A stretch of DNA of 15,625 bases from UBA5314 sp964635975 (GTDB lineage: Bacteria > Bacillota > Syntrophomonadia > Syntrophomonadales > Syntrophomonadaceae). How positions within the stretch are numbered: position 1 is the stretch's first letter; each line of letters opens with the position of its first letter. The stretch lies in NCBI GenBank assembly GCA_964635975.1, contig CAZWPO010000043.1, positions 1 to 15,625 on the forward strand, given 5' to 3'. The notes beneath the pieces are model-generated. The model was not told where the DNA came from. It was given only the letters and a program-made list of their open reading frames with translations, and made no database searches. A program made the translations under genes and the position numbers. Below, piece after piece: positions 1 to 6,427 of this stretch.

Positions 1-158
1 AGTTAAGATGCTTAGTTGTCATTTAAAAACTATATAGTATTTCAAAATACAATAATAATTTCTAATAAAAGCGGTTGAAATACCTAATATTTTGTCATAT
101 TTTTATTCATTCGCTCCCACCGGTCAAATCAGTCATTATTCACCGAAGGAATACCCGC

Positions 159-186
159 TTCATTGTTGAATAATTCCATATATAAT
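159..186 (+). promoter_or_regulatory. Possible sigma-A promoter for the GtrA-like gene
   Basis: A perfect -10 box TATAAT lies at 181-186, with TTCATT 16 bases upstream at 159-164 as a weak -35. The predicted start near 193 leaves a leader of about 50 bases before the ATG at 246. The upstream 1-158 is AT-rich with short palindromes but no gene that I can support. Confidence 0.35.
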
Positions 187-245
187 TACAAATCAGATCA
201 GGTAAGTACTCTGGCTTGATCATCCTTTGGAAAATGAGGCTGTAA

Positions 246-677
246 ATGAACCTGTTGTCCAAACTGACAACCGCAAAATGGTATTCACAGATTATATACT
301 TCGTTAAGTTTTCGATCGTAGGCATTGTAAATACCGCAGTAGATTTTTCAGCATTTGCCCTGCTATACAGCGTGTTGGGAATACACTATCTGCCCAGTCA
401 AGCTATTTCCTATACGCTTGGCCTCTTAAACAGCTTTGTTCTTAACAAGTTGTGGACCTTCAATAACAGATCTTGTCAAATACCGGTTCAGCTTACAAAA
501 TTTTTTTCCATCAATATTGTTTCACTGCTGATTTCGCTGCTCGGCCTGCGCCTGTTATGCGGTTATTTTGGTTTTAATGTATATATTGTAAAAATATGTA
601 TTATTATTATAACCCAGATGGTCAACTATTGTGGATACCGTTTTTGGGTTTTTCAAAAAAACTTGAACCGTTTTTAA
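246..677 (+). CDS. GtrA-like family small membrane protein
   Basis: The 143-residue protein has the size and layout of the GtrA family: four hydrophobic helices (about residues 15-45, 50-66, 84-106 and 112-130) and the family signatures FVKFSIVGIVNTAVDF near the start, NSFVLNKLWTF in the middle and NYCGYRFWVF near the end. Family members are thought to help move undecaprenyl-phosphate-linked sugars across the membrane for cell-surface glycosylation, though many are uncharacterised. The ATG at 246 follows GAGG (236-239) at six bases. No glycosyltransferase lies beside it, so the pathway cannot be named. It stands alone, followed by two hairpins. Family assignment is firm; the specific role is open. 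Confidence 0.85.
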   Translation: MNLLSKLTTAKWYSQIIYFVKFSIVGIVNTAVDFSAFALLYSVLGIHYLPSQAISYTLGLLNSFVLNKLWTFNNRSCQIPVQLTKFFSINIVSLLISLLGLRLLCGYFGFNVYIVKICIIIITQMVNYCGYRFWVFQKNLNRF

Positions 678-690
678 GATATCGGGCATC

Positions 691-716
691 ATTAGCATGA
701 TTTGAATGCTAATTTT
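691..716 (+). terminator. AT-rich hairpin after the GtrA-like gene
   Basis: ATTAGCAT (691-698) and ATGCTAAT (706-713) form a perfect 8-bp stem with a 7-base loop, followed by TTT. It sits 14 bases past the stop codon. It is a plausible weak terminator, backed by a stronger hairpin downstream. Confidence 0.4.
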
Positions 717-773
717 ACACAGGATGCAATACGTTTACGTTAATGTTTAGATTCGTAATCATTGTTTATCAAA

Positions 774-803
774 AAAATCTCCGGGCACCTGCCCGGAGAT
801 TTT
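774..803. terminator. Strong bidirectional hairpin terminator
   Basis: Positions 774-786 and 791-803 form a perfect 13-bp stem with the loop ACCT. The stem has a GC-rich core flanked by A4 on the left and T4 on the right, so it could act on either strand. It lies between the + strand GtrA-like gene and the - strand WPR-repeat gene, both of which run toward it. The rest of 678-1007 shows no gene; 961-990 holds a GAAAAC/GTTTTC inverted repeat of unclear meaning. Confidence 0.75.
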
Positions 804-1007
804 CCTGCCGTTCACTTTATTACGCTCTTCTAGGAGTACAATTCCAGTACCTTAATTAGATATGAATAAACTTCCGGCCTATAACCTTAACAACTTAACA
901 GACGACCCATGATTCTTAAAACCACATTCATCCATTAAGCCCCCTTATCTTTCTATAAACCCGAAAACCTTCTCTCGGCTAACTGTTTTCTATCAATATC
1001 CTTCATT

Positions 1008-1583
1008 CTACACGACAGTAGCCTGAGTAATCCTCGGCCAAACGTTCAACATGTCGGCAAGCTGAGCATCGCGTTGTTCACCACTTATCTTCACTGTCGC
1101 CGCACCGGTGCTCACATCTGCCACTGATCCCAGTGTGATCCTCGGCCATTCATTACTCACCTGCCTCACCCGTTCTTCTGCGTATTTCACCGCAAATGAT
1201 CCCAGTGTGACCCGAGGCCAGTGTTCGATTAGTTCTGCTGGCAGCTCGGCCGGGCGCATAGTTGACGAAGTATCACTTCGTATTCCCTGCGATATAGAAC
1301 CCAGCGTGACTCTCGGCCACTCTTCCTCCAAGCTGTCCTTACTGTCTAATTCAAATTCCTGGCAACGATATGCATTGGACACCTCTGGAAGCGCATCCAG
1401 AAGTCTGCATATGGCATCGTATTTCTCCGAACTTGCTTTCACTTCGAGCAGAATATAGTGTTGTTTTTCTCTGCCTTTCTTCACTGCCGCCCTGCTTTTA
1501 ACCACGTCACCAAATTCACCCATAACGCGCTGCATCAACGCAGTGTTTTCATGGATGTCATTCACTACATATACCAAAGTCAT
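1008..1583 (-). CDS. Unrecognised protein: ACT-like N-terminal domain plus four WPR[VI]T repeats
   Basis: I do not recognise this 191-residue protein as a named family. Residues 1-80 read as a beta-alpha-beta-beta-alpha-beta unit: strand TLVYVVND, helix NTALMQRVMGEFG, strand after KSRAAV, strand HYILLEVKA, helix KYDAICRLLDAL, last strand around AYRCQEFE. That resembles ACT/NapD-type ferredoxin-like folds, such as the small ACT-like regulator encoded with iron-only hydrogenases. The C-terminal half carries four copies of a short motif with Trp at residues 89, 122, 146 and 182: WPRVTLGS, WPRVTLGS, WPRITLGS and WPRITQAT, separated by Ala/Glu/Ser-rich spacers. There is no signal peptide or membrane segment. 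The start is secure: TAAGGAGG at 1591-1598 is seven bases before the ATG. It is monocistronic. Confidence 0.75.
   Translation of the reverse strand: MTLVYVVNDIHENTALMQRVMGEFGDVVKSRAAVKKGREKQHYILLEVKASSEKYDAICRLLDALPEVSNAYRCQEFELDSKDSLEEEWPRVTLGSISQGIRSDTSSTMRPAELPAELIEHWPRVTLGSFAVKYAEERVRQVSNEWPRITLGSVADVSTGAATVKISGEQRDAQLADMLNVWPRITQATVV
1017..1322 (-). repeat. Four in-gene copies of the 27-bp WPR[VI]TLGS unit
   Basis: The nine-residue units lie at 1296-1322, 1197-1223, 1125-1151 and 1017-1043. Copies 1-3 are nearly the same in protein (EWPRVTLGS, HWPRVTLGS, EWPRITLGS); copy 4 has drifted to VWPRITQAT at the very C-terminus. Trp-to-Trp spacing is 33, 24 and 36 residues. The spacers are not alike, so selection seems to act on the short motif and not on a long duplicated block. 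Confidence 0.85.
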
Positions 1584-1678
1584 GCCAATACCTCCTTAGT
1601 TAAGCAACTGCAATATGAAGGGTGACATGTGGCTGCGTAGGCCGCCTTATTTAGTTGAAAAGGTTTTATTAATTAATA

Positions 1679-1717
1679 GTAATACATTTCACAATCGCCG
1701 TCGACAAAATATTTTGT
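1679..1717 (-). promoter_or_regulatory. Possible promoter of the WPR-repeat gene with overlapping palindrome
   Basis: On the - strand, TTGTCG (1707-1702) and TATTAC (1684-1679) are separated by 17 bases and would start transcription near 1672. A perfect 14-bp palindrome, ACAAAATATTTTGT at 1704-1717, overlaps the -35 box and is placed like a repressor operator. The leader to the ATG at 1583 would be about 90 bases. Confidence 0.4.
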
Positions 1718-1871
1718 AATTTTGACCTTGCTTTTTCTCCAAAATGCTAGATTAATCAGGTTTTGAGTCGCTTGACGTTCCAGGATCTGCAATAGATTTA
1801 TTTAAGCAGGATTTCCAGGCTGTCAGGCGAATTTTTTTATAAACATATTGCTGTAATGCGAGGTATTGAAA

Positions 1872-2546
1872 ATGAAAAAGAACTTCATACTTTTTCTGTT
1901 CATGGTCGGAGTAATTCTGACCGCTATGTGGTATAAAGGCCTCTGGTCAGACCACCCGGCTTCTAATGATACACAGAATACGATTACGCAGATCGAGAGC
2001 GTTGCCCAGCGAAATAATAAATATTCCAGTCCACCCCAGATGACCATCGACTCCGGCAAACAGTATACGGCTGTCGTAACAACCAACCTGGGCGCGTTCA
2101 AGATCAAACTGCTGAACAAGGATGCTCCTAGCACCGTAAATAATTTCATCTTCCTGGCCAGAGAAGGCTTCTATAATGATGTGATTTTTCACCGCATCAT
2201 CAAAGGGTTTATGATCCAGACCGGCGATCCATTGGGTACTGGTTCTGGTGGTCCGGGCTACAAGTTTGCCGATGAACTGCCCAATAAGCTTACTTATGCC
2301 CCGGGCATCGTGGCCATGGCTAATTCCGGCCCCAACACCAACGGCAGCCAGTTTTTTATTTGCAACGGCGATCAGGCAAAAAACCTTGATAAAGCTCCGA
2401 ACTACACCATATTCGGCCAGGTAATCGAAGGAATGGATGTAGTCCAAAAAATTTCCGATACTCCTGTTACTACAGATTCCCGCGGTGAAAAGAGTAAGCC
2501 CACGCAAAAAGTATTTATCCAGGGAATAAGCATAGAAGAAAAATAA
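1872..2546 (+). CDS. Membrane-anchored cyclophilin-type peptidyl-prolyl cis-trans isomerase
   Basis: The protein catalyses cis-trans isomerisation of proline peptide bonds, probably helping folding outside the cytoplasm. Residues 5-20 form one hydrophobic helix (uncleaved anchor or signal; no lipobox Cys), followed by a polar linker to about residue 63. The cyclophilin domain then runs to the end, with FHRIIKGFMIQTGDP at 106-120 (catalytic Arg108, Gln116) and the family signature MANSGPNTNGSQFF at 149-162. I place the start at the ATG at 1872 because GCGAGG (1858-1863) is eight bases upstream; an in-frame TTG at 1866 is too close to it. The length of 224 residues suits a bacterial exported cyclophilin. 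It is monocistronic, with a hairpin after the stop. Confidence 0.93.
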   Translation: MKKNFILFLFMVGVILTAMWYKGLWSDHPASNDTQNTITQIESVAQRNNKYSSPPQMTIDSGKQYTAVVTTNLGAFKIKLLNKDAPSTVNNFIFLAREGFYNDVIFHRIIKGFMIQTGDPLGTGSGGPGYKFADELPNKLTYAPGIVAMANSGPNTNGSQFFICNGDQAKNLDKAPNYTIFGQVIEGMDVVQKISDTPVTTDSRGEKSKPTQKVFIQGISIEEK

Positions 2547-2555
2547 CAAGCCTAA

Positions 2556-2585
2556 ACTGAGCCTCCCGTTACCGGGAGGCTCAGT
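2556..2585 (+). terminator. Hairpin after the cyclophilin gene
   Basis: Positions 2556-2568 and 2573-2585 form a perfect 13-bp GC-rich stem with loop TTAC, ten bases past the stop codon. There is no T-run after it, so it may act as a 3'-end stabiliser or rely on other factors. The rest of 2547-2938 holds no convincing gene up to the promoter and operator cluster at 2866-2926. Confidence 0.6.
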
Positions 2586-2865
2586 ACTATTCGCACAAAC
2601 AGTGTATCGTATGCCTTTCATAAAGCACTGAATACGCCTTGAGGCGATACGCATCATTCTTGCCATTTTATCACGGCTTAAGCAGCTATGTTTTGTGTAG
2701 AAGATTTAGCGCTCATCCCTTCTCTCACAATCTATTTCAGCATCCATTTTAAGATTTATATGGTATATGATACACTGGCCTCGTTCTCCTATCATGCAGC
2801 CTCTGCACAGATGCATGGTTACTCCAGCGTTAATTACTTTCTCTTATCTGAAGTTTGCATGTTTT

Positions 2866-2879
2866 AGAACTAGTGTTTG
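2866..2879. promoter_or_regulatory. LexA/DinR-like box 1
   Basis: AGAACTAGTGTTTG matches the Gram-positive SOS box CGAAC-RNRY-GTTYG at all but two specified positions, keeping the GAAC...GTTT arms with four bases between them. It abuts a candidate -35 box (TTGGTC, 2877-2882) of the radical SAM operon. Confidence 0.5.
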
Positions 2880-2906
2880 GTCGGGGCCGCTATTCTATGT
2901 TAGAAT
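2877..2906 (+). promoter_or_regulatory. Possible promoter of the radical SAM operon
   Basis: TTGGTC (2877-2882) and TAGAAT (2901-2906) are separated by 18 bases. The -10 is part of a small symmetrical cluster: ATTCTA at 2892-2897, TAGAAT at 2901-2906 and again at 2912-2917. The predicted start, near 2913, falls inside the second LexA-like box. Confidence 0.4.
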
Positions 2907-2912
2907 GCATAT

Positions 2913-2926
2913 AGAATACATGTTCG
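2913..2926. promoter_or_regulatory. LexA/DinR-like box 2
   Basis: AGAATACATGTTCG matches CGAAC-RNRY-GTTYG except at two specified positions. It overlaps the predicted transcription start and ends just before the ribosome binding site (CGGGGTGA, 2925-2932). This is a classic repressing position. Its centre is 47 bp from that of box 1. Confidence 0.55.
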
Positions 2927-2938
2927 GGGTGAATAAAT

Positions 2939-4237
2939 GTGGAGCTGATAGACAAATTAAAAATCTTAGCAGATTCGGCAAAATACGACGTGTCCTGCTC
3001 CTCCAGTGGGAGCAAACGGAGCAATCAATCTGGCGGGCTGGGCAACAGTGTTTCCTGCGGCATTTGCCACACCTGGTCAGCTGACGGGCGATGCATATCT
3101 CTGCTGAAAATCCTGCAGAGCAACTACTGCGTATACGACTGCTCCTACTGCATCAACCGCGTTTCGAATGATCTGCCCCGGGCTATGCTTTCCCCTGATG
3201 AACTGTGCGATCTGACCATGAACTTCTACCGGCGCAACTACATCGAAGGGCTGTTCCTCAGTACCGCCATATTTTCCACACCTGACCATACTATGGAAAT
3301 GCTGCTTACCACCGTAACAAAATTGCGAAAGGAATACGGATTCAACGGCTATATCCATCTCAAGGCTATACCCGGGGCTGACAACCAGCTAATCGAGCAG
3401 GCGGGTATGTATGTGGACCGTATGAGCGTCAATATTGAGCTTCCTTCCAGCCGCGGTCTCAAGATGCTGGCTCCACAGAAAAAGAAAGAAGGTATCATAA
3501 AACCGATGGCTTTCCTGGCCTCTCACATCGCCGCGCGCAAGGAAGAAAGGAAAAGGTCTCGCAAGGCCCCCCTCTTCGTCCCGGCCGGGCAAACCACCCA
3601 GCTAATCGTGGGTGCTACATCGGATCACGATTTGCAGATTCTTAAGCTTTCAGAAAATATGTATAATAAGTTTCGACTTAAAAGGGTGTATTATTCGGCA
3701 TATGTTCCAGTGAGTAGACATCCTAATCTACCGCAGATCAGCAGTCCTCCCCTGCTGCGCGAACATCGTATTTACCAGGCCGATTGGCTGCTCAGGTTCT
3801 ACGGATTCACAGCCAGCGAGCTCCTCAACGATGCCAATCCCGACTTTTGCGAGGATTATGATCCTAAAACTGACTGGGCACTGCGCAATCTCGGCTATTT
3901 CCCGGTAGAAATAAACCGCGCTGACTATGAAAGGCTGCTACGGGTGCCGGGAATCGGAGTCAAATCAGCCCGCAGGATCCTGGCAGCCAGGCGCATGCAT
4001 TCTATCGGTTTTGACGACCTGAAACGGATCGGCATTACCATGAAGAGAGCTCAATATTTTATTACCTGTCGCGGTCGATATCACGGTCAGGTGCCCATGG
4101 AGGAAAAGCTTCTCCGTCCGCTCCTTTCCCTATCTCCTTCAGGACCTCCAAGCCTTGAGCAACCTGGCCTATTTGCCTTCCTGCCTGATCTGATCAATAC
4201 TGACGAATCAATATCTACTATCACAGGGGAATTATAA
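2939..4237 (+). CDS. Putative DNA modification/repair radical SAM protein with HhH tail
   Basis: This 432-residue protein matches the TIGR03916-type radical SAM family that is encoded next to a TIGR03915 partner and is often linked to a uracil-DNA-glycosylase-like domain. The cluster-binding motif is CVYDCSYC, with Cys64, Cys68 and Cys71 (C-x3-C-x2-C). A Cys-rich stretch precedes it (Cys40, Cys43 and Cys52, plus Cys20). Residues 333-350 form a helix-hairpin-helix, LLRVPGIGVKSARRILAA, a DNA-binding element. The reaction is unknown. I choose the GTG at 2939, six bases after CGGGGTGA; the nearby ATG at 2937 is out of frame. Its stop codon abuts the ATG of the next gene, so the two form an operon. 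Upstream LexA-like boxes suggest DNA-damage control. Confidence 0.88.
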   Translation: MELIDKLKILADSAKYDVSCSSSGSKRSNQSGGLGNSVSCGICHTWSADGRCISLLKILQSNYCVYDCSYCINRVSNDLPRAMLSPDELCDLTMNFYRRNYIEGLFLSTAIFSTPDHTMEMLLTTVTKLRKEYGFNGYIHLKAIPGADNQLIEQAGMYVDRMSVNIELPSSRGLKMLAPQKKKEGIIKPMAFLASHIAARKEERKRSRKAPLFVPAGQTTQLIVGATSDHDLQILKLSENMYNKFRLKRVYYSAYVPVSRHPNLPQISSPPLLREHRIYQADWLLRFYGFTASELLNDANPDFCEDYDPKTDWALRNLGYFPVEINRADYERLLRVPGIGVKSARRILAARRMHSIGFDDLKRIGITMKRAQYFITCRGRYHGQVPMEEKLLRPLLSLSPSGPPSLEQPGLFAFLPDLINTDESISTITGEL

Positions 4238-4975
4238 ATGCTCTACTACATTTACGATGGCAGTTTCACCGGACTGCTGTCCGCCATCTACGAAATTTAC
4301 TACCGGCGCCAGGTGCCGGACGCCCTGCTAGCCGGTGGCCTGGACTGTCCCAACTTGTTCGCAGAAGAGGAGATAATAACTACAGATGAAAGTAAAGCCG
4401 GTAAAGTCTACGACGCAATCGATGAAAAAATCGGTTCCCGGTCGCTTCGGAACGCCTACAATGCATATCTTTCCGAACATCCTGAAAGTCCCTTATGGAT
4501 CTATAACTATTTGGATCTAGGATGGAAGCTAGGCAGCCGATTGGACATGCTCCTGACTGACGAAAGGGTGAGGCGCATACATTCCCTCAGCCAAAAAGTG
4601 GGGCTGGAAAAGCATCGGATGTTAGGTCTGCTGCGGTTTCAACTGGTGCAAACAAACACCTATTATGCTGCCATAGAGCCGGACAGCAACATCGTCGAAC
4701 TGATAGCCCCGCATTTTGCCACCCGGATGGCGAATCAAGACTGGGTGATACATGATATAAAGAGGAACCTGGCTGCCATCTACAACCAGAAAGAATGGGT
4801 CTCCACTCCGCTTACCCTGCAGGAAAGCCTGGAATTGACACGTGAGGAGAAGTATTACCAAAAGCTCTGGCAGCAGTACTACGCAAAAATTGCCGTCACC
4901 AGCCGGATAAACCCCCGCCTTCAGCGCCAATGCATGCCCCAGCGCTACTGGAAGCACCTGGTGGAAATACTCTGA
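4238..4975 (+). CDS. TIGR03915/DUF4130-like probable DNA metabolism protein
   Basis: The 245-residue protein begins MLYYIYDGSFTGLLSAIYE, which fits the N-terminus of the TIGR03915 family (DUF4130), the regular partner of the radical SAM protein just upstream. Many relatives continue into a fused uracil-DNA glycosylase domain; this one ends at residue 245 without it, so it is the short stand-alone form. It is rich in aromatic and basic residues toward the C-terminus (LQESLELTREEKYYQKLWQ, then YYAKIAVTSRINPRLQRQC), has no signal peptide and should be cytoplasmic. The start follows AGGGGAA and overlaps the end of the upstream gene, indicating translational coupling. Its biochemical function is not established. 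Confidence 0.85.
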   Translation: MLYYIYDGSFTGLLSAIYEIYYRRQVPDALLAGGLDCPNLFAEEEIITTDESKAGKVYDAIDEKIGSRSLRNAYNAYLSEHPESPLWIYNYLDLGWKLGSRLDMLLTDERVRRIHSLSQKVGLEKHRMLGLLRFQLVQTNTYYAAIEPDSNIVELIAPHFATRMANQDWVIHDIKRNLAAIYNQKEWVSTPLTLQESLELTREEKYYQKLWQQYYAKIAVTSRINPRLQRQCMPQRYWKHLVEIL

Positions 4976-4985
4976 GAAAAAGAAT

Positions 4986-5009
4986 CTGGCGGCGCAATTA
5001 CCCCGCCAG
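4986..5009 (+). terminator. Hairpin after the DNA metabolism operon
   Basis: CTGGCGG (4986-4992) pairs with CCGCCAG (5003-5009), starting ten bases past the stop. It lacks a T-run. The gene arrives head-to-tail against sigK. A second short hairpin, GGAGG/CCTCC at 5097-5112, touches the sigK stop codon. Confidence 0.45.
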
Positions 5010-5111
5010 CAATAATACAGATTATACCAGTCATTTCATTGATTGAGGGAGCTAGCTCTTTGTTTCTTTGTTTAGCACGTCGCGAATGGGTTCAATGGAG
5101 GTAAATGCCTC

Positions 5112-5810
5112 CTATGTTTCTACACCGATCTCTTTAATTAGTTTCTTGAGGGCCCGCTTCTCTATCCTGGAGACGTAAGAGCGGGAGATGCCTAGTTTTC
5201 TTGCGATTTCCCGTTGGGTTTCCTTGAGGCCGTTAAACAGCCCGTAGCGCATCTCTATAACCTGCTGTTCCCGGCGGTTTAACAGACCCATCTTGCTGCG
5301 GATTTTCTCGTCTTGCATCTTGGCTTCTACCTGGTCAATAATCTCATTGTCAACGGTAAGAATATCGATCAAGGATATTTCGTTTCCTTCCTTGTCATAA
5401 CCTATCGGATCGTACATGTAGACTTCCTGGCGCATCTTTTTGATGTTTCGCAGATGCATCAACACTTCATTTTCGATGCACCGGGCGGCATAAGTGGCCA
5501 ACCGGACGCCTCGCTCATTTTTGAATGTCCGTATCGCTTTGATTAGCCCTATCGTTCCTATAGAAATAAGGTCCTCCATGTCCTCGCCGCTGGTTTCATA
5601 CTTTCTGACTACGTGAGCAACCAGGCGTAGATTATGCTCGATTAAGGTATTTCGGGCTTCCTCATTTCCATGTTCCATCCTTTCCAGCCATAATTTCTCC
5701 GATTCCTCGTCCAACGGCTGTGGAAAGACCTGATGATTAAGGTAGCCTAATAATACCAGGGAACCCTTTATAAGGGCTGAAACCGCTAGAATCCAGGCCA
5801 AAAAAGTCAA
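5112..5810 (-). CDS. sigK: RNA polymerase sporulation sigma factor, sigma-K precursor
   Basis: This 232-residue protein is the late mother-cell sigma factor that directs cortex, coat and mother-cell lysis genes. It has a hydrophobic pro-sequence (residues 1-22), and by analogy with Bacillus processing by SpoIVFB is expected just before Tyr23 (YLNHQVFPQPL). Region 2 is at about 56-125 (NLRLVAHVVRKY, EDLISIGTIGLIKAI, LATYAARCIENE) and region 4 at about 175-225 (NRREQQVIEMRYGL, REIARKLGISRSYVSRIEKR, the -35-binding helix-turn-helix). The gene is one continuous frame, so no skin-like element interrupts it. No ATG or GTG exists before residue 45; the TTG at 5808-5810 follows GGGAGGTGG and keeps the pro-sequence. 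Confidence 0.95.
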   Translation of the reverse strand: MTFLAWILAVSALIKGSLVLLGYLNHQVFPQPLDEESEKLWLERMEHGNEEARNTLIEHNLRLVAHVVRKYETSGEDMEDLISIGTIGLIKAIRTFKNERGVRLATYAARCIENEVLMHLRNIKKMRQEVYMYDPIGYDKEGNEISLIDILTVDNEIIDQVEAKMQDEKIRSKMGLLNRREQQVIEMRYGLFNGLKETQREIARKLGISRSYVSRIEKRALKKLIKEIGVET

Positions 5811-5842
5811 GATCCCACCTCCCTACAGATTGAGCGCTCTAC

Positions 5843-5871
5843 ACTATATGAGGTAGGACAACAAAATGTGA
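5843..5871 (-). promoter_or_regulatory. Sigma-E-like promoter of sigK
   Basis: Read on the - strand, TCACATT (5871-5865) and CATATAGT (5850-5843) are separated by 14 bases. This resembles the mother-cell sigma-E layout (-35 ending ATATT, -10 CATACAAT). The predicted start is near 5835, giving a leader of about 25 bases that just holds the ribosome binding site. In Bacillus sigK is sigma-E dependent, which fits. Confidence 0.5.
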
Positions 5872-5980
5872 CTTAATTATAGGTAATTACTCTGCGTAAT
5901 ATTAAGGTTTTATTTAATAATAAACCCTCGTCTGGTTTTTTTTCCAAGCACAGATTATTTGGGGTTACTTGAATACGAAT

Positions 5981-6004
5981 GCCCGGCGCCTATTGTGTTA
6001 TAAT
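5981..6004 (+). promoter_or_regulatory. Possible extended -10 promoter without an obvious gene
   Basis: TGTTATAAT at 5996-6004 is a textbook extended -10 element (TG-N-TATAAT). There is no good -35 at 16-18 bases. The only candidate product downstream is a 28-codon ORF at 6193. Apart from that and the promoter at 6312, I see no gene in 5872-6371. Confidence 0.35.
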
Positions 6005-6192
6005 GCGAGGTGATCTGCCACCATACTGGGCTCTTCAGATACTCCAACATAGTATTATTGCACGTCTAATCAGGCATCCTAACATGGAACTTATAGTTCG
6101 TTGATTATATTCAAGCTAAGAACTATTATGTGGAAAATTTTGACCATGTCCTCCTGGTTGACCTGTGAAGCGTTTTTTAAGGAGTCAGGTGC

Positions 6193-6279
6193 GTGATGAT
6201 GAAAAAGGCCGGTGGCAAGTACGGGGCAGCTAAGAGTCCACTGAGTGCTGGGCAAGTAAGGCGATGGCCATACCTATAA
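6193..6279 (+). CDS. Possible very small basic peptide (28 residues)
   Basis: GTG-ATG-ATG at 6193 opens a 28-codon frame reading MMKKAGGKYGAAKSP then LSAGQVRRWPYL and a TAA stop. AAGGAG at 6179-6184 is eight bases before the GTG. The peptide is strongly basic, with no membrane segment. A good ribosome binding site and an upstream extended -10 box (5999-6004) are the only support; such short frames also arise by chance. I do not recognise it. Confidence 0.25.
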   Translation: MMMKKAGGKYGAAKSPLSAGQVRRWPYL

Positions 6280-6311
6280 TTTACACTTTGATTAATCGCT
6301 CCCCTGTTATT

Positions 6312-6340
6312 TTGAAAAAAATGATAAAAACCGGCATAAT
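6312..6340 (+). promoter_or_regulatory. Sigma-A promoter of the regulator gene
   Basis: TTGAAA (6312-6317) and CATAAT (6335-6340) are separated by exactly 17 bases. Transcription should begin near 6347, so the mRNA would carry the short leader ORF at 6372-6425 before the regulator. Confidence 0.6.
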
Positions 6341-6371
6341 TGAATTAAAATAGATTAAGGAGTTTCTCCCT

Positions 6372-6425
6372 GTGAGCAATCTTGTTAAGCTAAATATTTA
6401 CTGGTATGCGGAAGGAGTTGACTAA
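6372..6425 (+). CDS. Short leader ORF (17 codons) ahead of the regulator
   Basis: AAGGAG (6357-6362) precedes a GTG at 6372 by nine bases, opening the frame MSNLVKLNIYWYAEGVD and stopping at TAA 6423-6425. The stop lies two bases before the ATT at 6428, where the regulator frame appears to begin, and the leader codons contain that gene's ribosome binding site (GAAGGAG, 6411-6417). The arrangement suggests translational coupling, with ribosomes ending the leader next to the unusual start codon. It could instead be the true N-terminus reached by a frameshift, but the regulator needs no extra residues. Confidence 0.4.
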   Translation: MSNLVKLNIYWYAEGVD

Positions 6426-6427
6426 CC

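Noticed and set aside
1108..1458. Plus-strand frame opposite the WPR-repeat gene with its own repeated DPSV-LGH pattern
   Set aside because: The repeat is only the reverse complement of the real motif; the - strand has the strong ribosome binding site and a folded domain.
1947..2666. Long open frame (239 codons) on the - strand across the cyclophilin gene
   Set aside because: It is antisense to a clearly recognised cyclophilin, has no ribosome binding site and no family resemblance.
2767..3084. Plus-strand 105-codon frame overlapping the radical SAM start
   Set aside because: It overlaps the promoter, the LexA-like boxes and the 5' end of a firm gene in another frame.
6011..6300. Possible riboswitch or other known RNA between sigK and the regulator
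   Set aside because: I could not build a convincing stem set or match a known consensus (Moco, c-di-GMP, tRNA-like).
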